Of a DNA stretch of 35,635 nt, positions 10,098 through 16,934 are shown piece after piece. Each line of letters begins with the position of its first letter. The stretch's first letter is position 1. Position numbers and translations under genes: made by a program. This DNA is from SG8-30 sp964406445 (GTDB lineage Bacteria; Pseudomonadota; Gammaproteobacteria; Steroidobacterales; Steroidobacteraceae), in contig CAYORU010000036.1 in NCBI GenBank assembly GCA_964406445.1, positions 1 through 35,635 of the forward strand, read 5' to 3'. The notes under the pieces are model-generated. The model had not been told where the DNA came from, made no database searches, and saw nothing but the letters and a program-made list of their open reading frames with translations.

Positions 10098-11414
10098 GTG
10101 TCGACCGACTCCGACTGGCCGCGGCCCGCCTACGCCTGGTACACGACCGGCGTGCTGATGCTCGCCTACACGCTCTCCTACATCGATCGCCAGATCCTCT
10201 CGATGCTGGTCGGGCCGATCAAGGCGGACCTGGGCCTCAGCGACACGCAGATCGGCCTGCTGCAGGGCTTCGCCTTCGCGGTCTTCTACACCTTCGTCGG
10301 CATCCCGATGGGGCGCCTGGCCGATCGCGGCGACCGGCGGCGCATCATCGCCTGGGGCATCTTCTTCTGGAGCATCGCGACCGCCGCCTGCGGGCTCGCG
10401 AAGACCTACTGGCAGCTGTTCCTCGCACGCGTCGGAGTCGGCGTCGGCGAGGCCGCGCTGAGCCCGGCCGCCTACTCGATGCTGGCCGATTCATTCCCGC
10501 CGCACCAGCGCGGCCGCGCCCTCGGCGTCTACTCGATGGGCGTCTACTTCGGCATCGGACTCGCGGCCATCATCGGTGGCGCGGTGGTGGGCGGGCTGTC
10601 CACGCGGCCGCCGATCGACGTGCCGCTCGTCGGCGAGCTTGCCGCCTGGCACGTCGCGTTCCTCGTCGTCGGCCTGCCCGGCGTCGTGCTCGCGCTGTGG
10701 GTCCGCACCCTGCGCGAGCCGGCACGGCGCGGCCTCACGGCCGGCGCGCCTGCGGAGGTGCCGCTTCGCGAGGTGATCGGTTTCCTCGCGGCCCACTGGC
10801 GGCTGTTCGCCGGCCATTTCCTCGGCTTCTCGCTGCTCGCGCTCACCTTCAACGCGGTCGCCTTCTGGATGCCGCCCTACCTGCAGCGGGTGCACGGCCT
10901 CTCGCCGGGGGAATTCGGCACGCCCTTCGGCCTGATCCTCGGGATCGGCGGCGCGGCCGGTATCCTCGCCGGCGGCGTGGTGGCGGACCAGCTGCGGCGG
11001 CGCGGCGTGGCGGATGCGGAGATGTGGCCGGGCATCCTCTCGGCGGTGGCGATCTGGCCGCTCGGCGTGCTGACCACCCAGGCGGACGACGGCTGGACCT
11101 CGCTCGCGTGGTTCGCCGCCTTCATGTTCGCCTCGAGCTTCCCGTTCGCGGCGGCGGCTTCGGGGCTGCAGGCCGTCTCGCCGAACCGGCTGCGCGGCCA
11201 GGTCTCGGCGCTGTACCTGTTCGCGATCAACCTGGCCGGGATCGGCCTCGGCACCTTCCTCACCGGCTTCGTCAACGACTACGTCTACGCGGACGAGTTC
11301 CGGGTCGGCGACTCGCTCGCGTGGATCGTCTCGCTGGGGGCGCCCGGCGCGGCGCTGCTATTGTTCCTGGCGCGCCGGCCCTACGCCGAGCGCAGCCGCC
11401 AGCTCACGCCGTGA
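10098..11414 (+). CDS. MFS transporter, Spinster-like
   Basis: A 438-residue inner-membrane carrier with about 12 predicted helices. Asp30-Arg31 in the first helix (Tyr-Ile-Asp-Arg-Gln-Ile) is the hallmark of Spinster-type MFS proteins. The loop 2-3 motif Gly-Arg-Leu-Ala-Asp-Arg-Gly-Asp-Arg-Arg is the MFS motif A. Known bacterial relatives sit next to TonB receptors in catabolic clusters, and their substrates are mostly unassigned. The GTG at 10098 comes directly after the TGA of the cupin gene, with no intervening base, which implies coupled translation. Together with the receptor it would complete a path across both membranes, although export rather than import cannot be excluded. Confidence 0.9.
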   Translation: MSTDSDWPRPAYAWYTTGVLMLAYTLSYIDRQILSMLVGPIKADLGLSDTQIGLLQGFAFAVFYTFVGIPMGRLADRGDRRRIIAWGIFFWSIATAACGLAKTYWQLFLARVGVGVGEAALSPAAYSMLADSFPPHQRGRALGVYSMGVYFGIGLAAIIGGAVVGGLSTRPPIDVPLVGELAAWHVAFLVVGLPGVVLALWVRTLREPARRGLTAGAPAEVPLREVIGFLAAHWRLFAGHFLGFSLLALTFNAVAFWMPPYLQRVHGLSPGEFGTPFGLILGIGGAAGILAGGVVADQLRRRGVADAEMWPGILSAVAIWPLGVLTTQADDGWTSLAWFAAFMFASSFPFAAAASGLQAVSPNRLRGQVSALYLFAINLAGIGLGTFLTGFVNDYVYADEFRVGDSLAWIVSLGAPGAALLLFLARRPYAERSRQLTP

Positions 11415-11511
11415 CCGCCGCGTCGAGCGGCGCCGACAGCGGGTCGTAGTCCATCAGGCCGAGCGTGCCCGCGCCTGCCACGATGACCGACAGCGATCTC
11501 ACCGCGACCAC
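11404..11511 (-). CDS. Possible small or remnant reading frame, minus strand
   Basis: A 35-codon frame (GTG at 11511, stop at 11404-11406) whose last codons overlap the end of the MFS gene on the other strand. Nearly every third base is G or C while second positions are T/C-rich, the pattern of real genes in this window. The product starts with a hydrophobic stretch (Leu-Ser-Val-Ile-Val-Ala-Gly-Ala-Gly) and ends Asp-Ala-Ala-Val-Thr-Ala. There is no clear ribosome binding site, and an in-frame stop limits any extension to about 14 further codons. It may be a tiny protein, a decayed gene end, or chance. I do not recognise it. Confidence 0.2.
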   Translation of the reverse strand: MVAVRSLSVIVAGAGTLGLMDYDPLSAPLDAAVTA

Positions 11512-11551
11512 GATACGGGCGGCGTTCTCGGCGCGCCAGCGCCGCCTGCCG

Positions 11552-11560
11552 TGCTAGGCT
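11552..11560 (+). promoter_or_regulatory. Extended -10 element immediately before the GST gene
   Basis: TGCTAGGCT is an extended -10 element ending seven bases before the ATG at 11568. Transcription would begin at or next to the start codon, giving a leaderless or nearly leaderless mRNA. No -35 hexamer and no ribosome binding site are visible, which fits that reading. Confidence 0.35.
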
Positions 11561-11567
11561 TTTGCGC

Positions 11568-12176
11568 ATGAACAGGCCCAGGCTCATCTACTTCGACGCC
11601 CCGGTCAGCCGCGGCGAGGAGTGCCGTCTCGCGCTGCACCTCGCGGGCGTCGACTTCGAGGACGTCCGGATCCCCGCCGCCGACTGGCCGGCGCTCAAGC
11701 CGCGCATGCCCTACGGCGCACTGCCCGTGCTCGAGCTGCCGGGCAAGCCGCCGCTCGCGCACTCGAACGCAATCCTCGTGCTCATCGGGCGGCGCCACGA
11801 CCTGCACCCCGCCGACGACTTCGTGGCCGCGCGCCACGCAGGCATGATGGAGCACGTCGAGGCGCTGCGCGCCGCCGTGTCGCCGACCATACGCATGCCC
11901 GAGGCGGAGAAGAAGGTCGCCCGCGAGGCGCTCGTCGCCGGCTTCCTGCCGGCCTGGGCCGAGGCGGCGGAACGGAACATCGAGGGCTCGCCGTTCTTCG
12001 GCGGCGACACGCTGCAAGTCGTCGACCTCAAGCTCTACATGGCCGTGCGCTGGTTCGTCGGCGGCAAGGTGGACCACATCCCCGCCACGATCTTCGCCGG
12101 CTATCCGAAGCTCATGGCGGTCCACGCAGCGGTACACGACCACCCGGGCGTGCAGGCCTGGTACGCAAGCGCCTGA
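11568..12176 (+). CDS. Glutathione S-transferase family protein
   Basis: A 202-residue cytosolic protein with the two-domain GST layout. The thioredoxin-fold N-domain (1-78) contains Ile-Tyr-Phe-Asp at 7-10, where Tyr8 sits at the position of the catalytic tyrosine of sigma-class-like enzymes. It also has the cis-proline region Ala-Leu-Pro-Val-Leu-Glu-Leu and the glutathione-binding Ala-His-Ser-Asn-Ala-Ile. The helical C-domain (about 85-202) includes the conserved Asp in the Leu-Gln-Val-Val-Asp-Leu-Lys helix. The second substrate is unknown. I take the ATG at 11568 rather than an in-frame TTG six bases earlier because ATG gives the usual N-terminus. Confidence 0.88.
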   Translation: MNRPRLIYFDAPVSRGEECRLALHLAGVDFEDVRIPAADWPALKPRMPYGALPVLELPGKPPLAHSNAILVLIGRRHDLHPADDFVAARHAGMMEHVEALRAAVSPTIRMPEAEKKVAREALVAGFLPAWAEAAERNIEGSPFFGGDTLQVVDLKLYMAVRWFVGGKVDHIPATIFAGYPKLMAVHAAVHDHPGVQAWYASA

Positions 12177-12213
12177 GCGCCGGGGTGGCCGGCAGCCAGG
12201 CAAGGAGACATCG

Positions 12214-12783
12214 ATGACGACCCGCCCCCGAAGCATGGCTGCCGCGCTGGCGCTCGGCTTCGCCCTCCTCGGCGCCGCGGCGTTCGCCGCCCCGCCGGGC
12301 CCCGGCGTGGGGGCCGCGTTCCCCCATGCACTGTCGGCTCCGGACCAGACGGGCAAGCAGCGGACGCTCGATTCGCTGATGGGCGAGAAGGGTCTTGCCG
12401 TGTTCTTCGTGCGCTCGGCCGACTGGTGCCCGTTCTGCCAGCGCCAGCTCGTCGACGCGAACCGGCACCTGGCCCGCTTCCGCGAGCTCGGCCTCGGCGT
12501 CGTCTCCGTGAGCGTCGACGAGGTGGCCGAGATCGCCGCCTTCGCTACCGCGCAGCAGATCGGCTTCACGATGCTCGCCGACCCGAAGGGCGACATCAAC
12601 CTCGAGCTCGGCATCCGCGACCCGCAGTATCCGGTCGGCAGCGCTGCCTTCGGCGTGCCCTTCCCCATCGTCTATGTGCTCGATGCGAGCGGCAAGGTCC
12701 GGCTGCGCTACATGGAGCCGACGTATCGCACCCGCCCTGACCTGGAGAAGGTGCTGCAGGACGTCGAGGCGCTCGGGCTGTAG
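12214..12783 (+). CDS. Secreted peroxiredoxin-like (AhpC/TSA, redoxin) protein
   Basis: A 189-residue redoxin-fold protein with a signal peptide (residues 1 to about 26, ending Ala-Ala-Phe-Ala-Ala), so probably periplasmic. The active site reads Asp-Trp-Cys-Pro-Phe-Cys with Cys72 and Cys75. This is a CxxC arrangement as in thioredoxin-like reductants combined with the longer AhpC/TSA scaffold. Pro-Phe-Pro-Ile-Val-Tyr-Val-Leu-Asp supplies the cis-proline. Likely roles are peroxide reduction or disulfide reduction in the envelope. A strong AAGGAGA sits six bases before the ATG at 12214. It follows the GST gene by 37 bases, and a shared redox or detoxification role is plausible. Confidence 0.85.
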   Translation: MTTRPRSMAAALALGFALLGAAAFAAPPGPGVGAAFPHALSAPDQTGKQRTLDSLMGEKGLAVFFVRSADWCPFCQRQLVDANRHLARFRELGLGVVSVSVDEVAEIAAFATAQQIGFTMLADPKGDINLELGIRDPQYPVGSAAFGVPFPIVYVLDASGKVRLRYMEPTYRTRPDLEKVLQDVEALGL

Positions 12784-12998
12784 TCCCTTGCTGGGCATGC
12801 CGGCGGGCATCCCTGTCGTCGCCCCACCGGTTCGATTCCGGGCGGGAAGCGAAGTGGAGCACCTGGTCGACCGTCAACGGCGGGAGCCGCTCGACGCGCC
12901 GTTCGAGGCGCAAGGCGTCACGGTGCTGCGCTGGACCGAATTCGCTGCGCGCAATCCGGCACGGTGACTACCGATGCCGCCGGGCCGCGCCGCTGGGC

Positions 12999-13004
12999 TA
13001 GGAT
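12999..13004 (+). promoter_or_regulatory. Candidate -10 element for hemG
   Basis: TAGGAT lies 28 bases before the hemG ATG, with GAGGA as ribosome binding site at 13022-13026. No good -35 box is visible. The 249 bases before hemG (12784-13032) contain no supported gene. A 56-codon plus-strand frame at 12797-12967 has weaker third-position G/C bias and no ribosome binding site. Confidence 0.3.
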
Positions 13005-13032
13005 CTGCGGTGATTCCGGGCGAGGACGGCCG

Positions 13033-13563
13033 ATGGCGAGGATCCTGCTGCTGTACTGGAGCGGGTACGGACAGACCCGCCGCATCTGCGAGCGCATTGG
13101 CGCGGTCGCGGCGCAAAGCGGCCACTCGGCCGAGGTGGCGGCGGTCGACGCCGCGCCCGACCTCGGCGCCTACGACGCGGTGGTGATCGGCGCGAGCATC
13201 CGCCACGGCAAGCACGACCCGTCCGTGCTCGCCTTCATCCGTCGGCACCGGGCCGAGCTCGAGGCAAAGCCGAGCGCGTTCTTCTCGGTCAGCCTGGTGG
13301 CACGCAAGCCCGCCAAGAACACGCCCGAGACCAACCCGTACATGCAGGCCTTCCTCGCCGGCAGCGACTGGCGGCCCCCGCTCCTCGGCGTTTTCGGCGG
13401 CGAGCTCGACTACCAGCGCTACGGCGCCTTCGACCGCGCCGCGATCCGCTTCATCATGTGGCTCACCCAGGGACCACGCGACCCGCACACCAAGGTCGAG
13501 TTCACCGACTGGGCGGAAGTCGACCGCTTCGCCGGGCGCGTTGCCGCGCTCGCGCCCGCCTGA
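13033..13563 (+). CDS. hemG: Menaquinone-dependent protoporphyrinogen IX dehydrogenase (HemG)
   Basis: Flavodoxin-like enzyme that oxidises protoporphyrinogen IX to protoporphyrin IX, the penultimate step of heme synthesis, and passes electrons to quinone. The 176-residue product starts with the FMN phosphate loop (Leu-Tyr-Trp-Ser-Gly-Tyr-Gly-Gln-Thr-Arg-Arg-Ile). It keeps HemG-specific blocks: Val-Ile-Gly-Ala-Ser-Ile-Arg-His-Gly, Ser-Ala-Phe-Phe-Ser-Val-Ser-Leu-Val-Ala-Arg-Lys-Pro and Thr-Asp-Trp near the end. These separate it from ordinary flavodoxins. The length is close to E. coli HemG (181). The ATG at 13033 has GAGGA upstream. HemG is mainly a gammaproteobacterial enzyme, which helps place the organism. 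Confidence 0.94.
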   Translation: MARILLLYWSGYGQTRRICERIGAVAAQSGHSAEVAAVDAAPDLGAYDAVVIGASIRHGKHDPSVLAFIRRHRAELEAKPSAFFSVSLVARKPAKNTPETNPYMQAFLAGSDWRPPLLGVFGGELDYQRYGAFDRAAIRFIMWLTQGPRDPHTKVEFTDWAEVDRFAGRVAALAPA

Positions 13564-13567
13564 GCGC

Positions 13568-14083
13568 ATGTCCGCACCCGCCGGCTCGCGCACAGGCGGG
13601 TTGCACCTGCCGGTCACGCTGGTCACCGCCTGGCTGCTGCTGACGAGTCCCTGGGTGTCCCTGCTGCGGAGGATCCCGGCCGGCGCCGGCTGGCTCGACT
13701 ACGCGCACGTCGGCCTGGGCCTCGCCGCGCTGCCGCTCGCCACGGCCTATGCCTTCGCCTGCGCGCGCGGCGGCGGCTGGCGGACCTACCTGCCCTTCCT
13801 GTCGGGGCGGATGGGCGTCGTCGCGCGCGACCTGGGGCAGCTGCTGCGCGGGCGCATACCCTCCGCGGAGGCCGGCGGCCTGTTCGCGCTCATCGAGGGC
13901 CTGCTGCTCGTGGCGCTGCTCGCGGCGGCGGTCACCGGCGCCGCGTGGCTGGCCGCGGCCGGCGGCCCGGCGGCGCTCGACTGGCGGACCTGGCACCTGC
14001 TCGCCGCGAGGATCTCGGCCGGGCTCGTCGTCCTGCACGTCGTGACGGTGTCGCTGCACCTCGTCGAGCTGCTGCGCGACTGA
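13568..14083 (+). CDS. Cytochrome b561-like membrane protein next to hemG
   Basis: A 171-residue protein with four predicted membrane helices (about 14-34, 44-66, 97-122 and 142-168). His47 lies in the second helix, and His143 and His157 are 14 residues apart in the last, with His164 further on. The HX13H spacing is typical of b-type heme ligands, so a heme-binding b561-like membrane protein is likely although no full family motif can be confirmed. It begins four bases after the hemG stop, so the two are almost certainly co-transcribed. That suggests a role in moving HemG electrons to the quinone pool or in handling heme; this is inference. The ATG at 13568 is chosen over an upstream TTG inside hemG. 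Confidence 0.65.
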   Translation: MSAPAGSRTGGLHLPVTLVTAWLLLTSPWVSLLRRIPAGAGWLDYAHVGLGLAALPLATAYAFACARGGGWRTYLPFLSGRMGVVARDLGQLLRGRIPSAEAGGLFALIEGLLLVALLAAAVTGAAWLAAAGGPAALDWRTWHLLAARISAGLVVLHVVTVSLHLVELLRD

Positions 14084-14105
14084 GCGCCGCGCGGCCGCCC
14101 GCGGG

Positions 14106-15626
14106 TCAGCGCCGGCGGCGCCGCGCGGCGAGACCCGCAACCACCGGCAGCAGCACCAGCAGTCCCGCCAGCAACAGCACGGGCCCGTTGCCGGTGCGCG
14201 CGTACGGCGTGAGCCCGGTGAAGGGCCGCACCTCGCCGAGGAGAACCTCGGGCACGAACTGCGCGGCCCGCGAGACGACCGCGCCGTCCGGACCGATGAT
14301 GGCGGTGATGCCGTTCGACGTCGCGCGGACGAGGTACCGTCCGGCCTCGAGCGCACGGAAGCGCGCCATCTGCATCTGCTGGTGGGGCGCGGTCGAGTCG
14401 CCGAACCAGGCGTTGTTCGTGACGTTGACCAGCAGTTCGGCCTCTCGCAGCACGGCGAGCTGCTCGGCGCCGTAGGCGTCCTCGTAGCAGACGGTGACGC
14501 CGATCCTGACCCCTGCGGCGGACAGCGCAGGCTGGTCCTCCGCCCCCGGCGTCATGTCCGAGTAGGCGAGGCTCATGAGCCGCATCCAGCTGCGCACGAA
14601 CGCGGGCACCGGGAAGAACTCGCCGAAGGGCACCAGGCGGCGCTTGTAGTACCAACCGGCCTCCTCGCCCGCGAGCGCGAGGACGCCGTTGTAGTAGTGG
14701 CCAAGATCGAAGTCGTAGCGCAGGAGGCCCATCACGAGGTCGCTGCCGGCGCGCTGCGCCTCGCCCCACATCGCGGCGAGGTACGGCCCCGCCTCGTGGG
14801 CCAGCACGGGAATCGAGGCCTCGGGCCAGACGATCAGCCGTCGTCCGAGCACCGGCCGGGTCAGGTCGCGATAGGTGGCGAGGATGCGGTCGCGGTTCGC
14901 GTCCTCCCACTTGTCGTCCTGCGGCACCGCCGCCTGCACCAGCGCGACGCCGATCGGCGGGCCGGACGGCTCGGTCCAGGCTCGCCCGCCGAGCGCCGCC
15001 GCCCCCGCCCAGACCGCGGCCACGGCCACGGCGGCCGCCACGCGCTCGCGCGCGCTGCCGTGCACGAGCGCGACGATGGCGCCCGCCGTCAGCGCGGATG
15101 CGAGGGTGACCGCGTGGATCCCCGCCAGCGGCGCGAGGCCCGCCAGCGGCGAGTCGCTGTGCGCGTAGCCGAGCGCCAGCCAGGGGAAGCCGCTGAACAG
15201 CCAGCCGCGCAGCCACTCGACCAGCACCCAGCCGCCCGGCAGGAAGGCCAGCCAGCGCAGCGCCGTCGGCCGCGGCGCGAGCCTCGCGGCCAGCGCGCCG
15301 AGCAGCGCGAAATAGGCGGCCATGATCGTGACCAGCCCGGCGAGCAGGAACACCGCGAGCCAGGCGGGCGCGCGGCCGACATCGTGGACGGCGATATAGA
15401 TCCAGTAGGTGCCGGCAAGGAACAGCCCGACGGCGTAGGCGAACCCGATCAGCGCCGCCGCGCCGGGCCGACGCCCCTCCCAGAGCAGGAACAGCAGCGC
15501 CGGGCAGAGGACGGCGAGCGGATAGAGGCCGGCCGGCGCGAAGCCGAGCGAGGAGCCCGCGCCGGCGGCGAGCGCGAGCCACGCGCCGTAGCGCGCGGCC
15601 AGCCTTTCGACCCAGGGCAGCGCCAC
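14106..15626 (-). CDS. lnt: Apolipoprotein N-acyltransferase
   Basis: Inner-membrane enzyme that adds the third acyl chain to the N-terminal cysteine of lipoproteins, completing their maturation. At 506 residues it matches the family (E. coli 512). The first 215 residues hold the membrane helices, followed by a nitrilase-like domain and a final helix at about 481-500. The catalytic triad is visible: Glu269 (Trp-Pro-Glu-Ala-Ser), Lys328 (Tyr-Tyr-Lys-Arg-Arg) and Cys380 (Val-Cys-Tyr-Glu-Asp). The GTG start at 15626 lies ten bases after the corC stop, as the last gene of the miaB-phoH-ybeY-corC-lnt operon. Its substrates include lipoproteins such as LptE encoded in this window. Confidence 0.96.
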   Translation of the reverse strand: MALPWVERLAARYGAWLALAAGAGSSLGFAPAGLYPLAVLCPALLFLLWEGRRPGAAALIGFAYAVGLFLAGTYWIYIAVHDVGRAPAWLAVFLLAGLVTIMAAYFALLGALAARLAPRPTALRWLAFLPGGWVLVEWLRGWLFSGFPWLALGYAHSDSPLAGLAPLAGIHAVTLASALTAGAIVALVHGSARERVAAAVAVAAVWAGAAALGGRAWTEPSGPPIGVALVQAAVPQDDKWEDANRDRILATYRDLTRPVLGRRLIVWPEASIPVLAHEAGPYLAAMWGEAQRAGSDLVMGLLRYDFDLGHYYNGVLALAGEEAGWYYKRRLVPFGEFFPVPAFVRSWMRLMSLAYSDMTPGAEDQPALSAAGVRIGVTVCYEDAYGAEQLAVLREAELLVNVTNNAWFGDSTAPHQQMQMARFRALEAGRYLVRATSNGITAIIGPDGAVVSRAAQFVPEVLLGEVRPFTGLTPYARTGNGPVLLLAGLLVLLPVVAGLAARRRRR

Positions 15627-15636
15627 GCGGGCCCGG

Positions 15637-16479
15637 CTAGCCCGCGCGGGGCGGGACGTCCGCCGGGGTGATCACCCGCAGCAGGTCGATGCGCCGGCGG
15701 TCGGCGCGCAGCACCCGGAACTCGAGACCGTCGATGTTCACCGTCTCGCCGCGCCTCGGCAGCCGGCCGAACTGGTGCATCACCAGCCCGCCGATGGTGT
15801 CGAACTCCTCGTCGCCGAAGCGGGTGCCGAAGTACTCGTTGAAGTCCTCGATCCGCGCCAGCGCGTGCACGGCGAACTGCCGGTCGCCCTCGCGGCGGAT
15901 GGTCTGGTCTTCCTCGATGTCGTACTCGTCGGCGATCTCGCCGACGATCTCCTCGATCACGTCCTCGATCGTGACGAGCCCGGACACGCCGCCGTACTCG
16001 TCCACGACGATCGCCATGTGGTTTCGGCTGACCCGGAACTCCTTGAGCAGCACGTTGAGGCGCTTGCTCTCGGGGACGAACACGGCCGGCCGCAGCAGCT
16101 CGCGGATCTCGAAGTCGGCGCGGTCGGCCTCGCCGAAGTAGCGGAGCAGGTCCTTCGCGAGCAGCAGCCCGACGACCTGGTCGCGGTCCTCGCCGATCAC
16201 CGGGAACCGGGAGTGGCCAGACTCGACGATCGCGGGGAGCAGCTCGTCGAGCGGCGCTTCGCGCTCGAGCACCACCATCTGCGAGCGCGGCACCATGATG
16301 TCGCGGACCTGAAGGTCGGACACGCCGAGCACGCCCTCGATCATCGCGAGCGCATCGGCGTCGATCAGCCCGCGCGCGCTCGCCTCGCGCAGTTCCTCGA
16401 CCAGCTCGGCCCGGTCGCGCGGCTCGCCGGCTCCGACCAGGCGGCGGAACCAGCCGCTGCGGTTGGCATCGTCGCTCAT
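15637..16479 (-). CDS. corC: CorC/YbeX family CBS-domain protein
   Basis: A 280-residue cytoplasmic protein with two CBS domains (about 65-185), starting Val-Arg-Asp-Ile-Met-Val-Pro-Arg-Ser-Gln-Met, and a C-terminal CorC/HlyC transporter-associated domain (about 200-275). Unlike longer relatives it lacks the DUF21 membrane domain, as is usual for YbeX. Family members are linked to magnesium/cobalt efflux, and YbeX has also been linked to ribosome metabolism, in line with its neighbour ybeY. The ATG at 16479 overlaps the ybeY stop by four bases (ATGA), implying coupled translation. Confidence 0.94.
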   Translation of the reverse strand: MSDDANRSGWFRRLVGAGEPRDRAELVEELREASARGLIDADALAMIEGVLGVSDLQVRDIMVPRSQMVVLEREAPLDELLPAIVESGHSRFPVIGEDRDQVVGLLLAKDLLRYFGEADRADFEIRELLRPAVFVPESKRLNVLLKEFRVSRNHMAIVVDEYGGVSGLVTIEDVIEEIVGEIADEYDIEEDQTIRREGDRQFAVHALARIEDFNEYFGTRFGDEEFDTIGGLVMHQFGRLPRRGETVNIDGLEFRVLRADRRRIDLLRVITPADVPPRAG

Positions 16480-16934
16480 GCGGCGCTCCTGTAGGGGTCC
16501 TCGAAGCCGAGCCCGCGGAGGATCTTCGCCTCGAGCGACTCCATCGCCTGCGCCTCCCGCTGTCGCACGTGGTCGTGGCCGAGCAGGTGCAGCACCCCGT
16601 GCACGACCATGTGGGCCCAGTGCGCCGTGAGCTCCTTGCCCTGCTCGCGCGCCTCGCGTGCCACGACCGGCGCGCATACGACCAGGTCGCCGAGCGGCGC
16701 CGGTCCCGGCACGCCGGTGGGCTCCGCGCAGAAGGACAGCACGTTGGTCGCATGGTCGCGGCCGCGCCAGCGGCGGTTCAGCGCACGGCCCTCGGCCGCG
16801 CCGACGATGCGGATGCCGAGCGGGCGGGCGCCGTCCTCGCCCTGGAGCGCCGCCTCCGCCCAGCGGCGCAGCGACGCGACGGCGGGCGCCCAGGGTCGGC
16901 GCGTCCCGTACTGCACGGCGAGCGCGAGGCTCAC
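16476..16934 (-). CDS. ybeY: Endoribonuclease YbeY (rRNA maturation factor)
   Basis: Zinc-dependent single-strand RNase acting in 16S rRNA 3'-end maturation and ribosome quality control. The 152-residue product carries the H3xH5xH zinc motif: His112, His116 and His122 in the stretch His-Gly-Val-Leu-His-Leu-Leu-Gly-His-Asp-His. The conserved Ala-Thr-Asn-Val-Leu-Ser-Phe block is at 62-68. The GTG start at 16934 overlaps the phoH stop (GTGA). The length equals the family norm, and the phoH-ybeY-corC-lnt order is the standard one. Confidence 0.95.
   Translation of the reverse strand: MSLALAVQYGTRRPWAPAVASLRRWAEAALQGEDGARPLGIRIVGAAEGRALNRRWRGRDHATNVLSFCAEPTGVPGPAPLGDLVVCAPVVAREAREQGKELTAHWAHMVVHGVLHLLGHDHVRQREAQAMESLEAKILRGLGFEDPYRSAA

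Noticed and set aside
12829..12839. GGTTCGATTCC, an exact match to the tRNA T-arm (B-box) consensus
   Set aside because: No D-arm, anticodon arm or acceptor stem can be folded around it and only four pairs of a T-stem form, so neither a tRNA gene nor a convincing tRNA-end attachment site is supported.
12797..12967. Plus-strand frame of 56 codons between the redoxin gene and hemG
   Set aside because: Third-position G/C is clearly lower than in neighbouring genes, there is no ribosome binding site, and the product resembles nothing I know.
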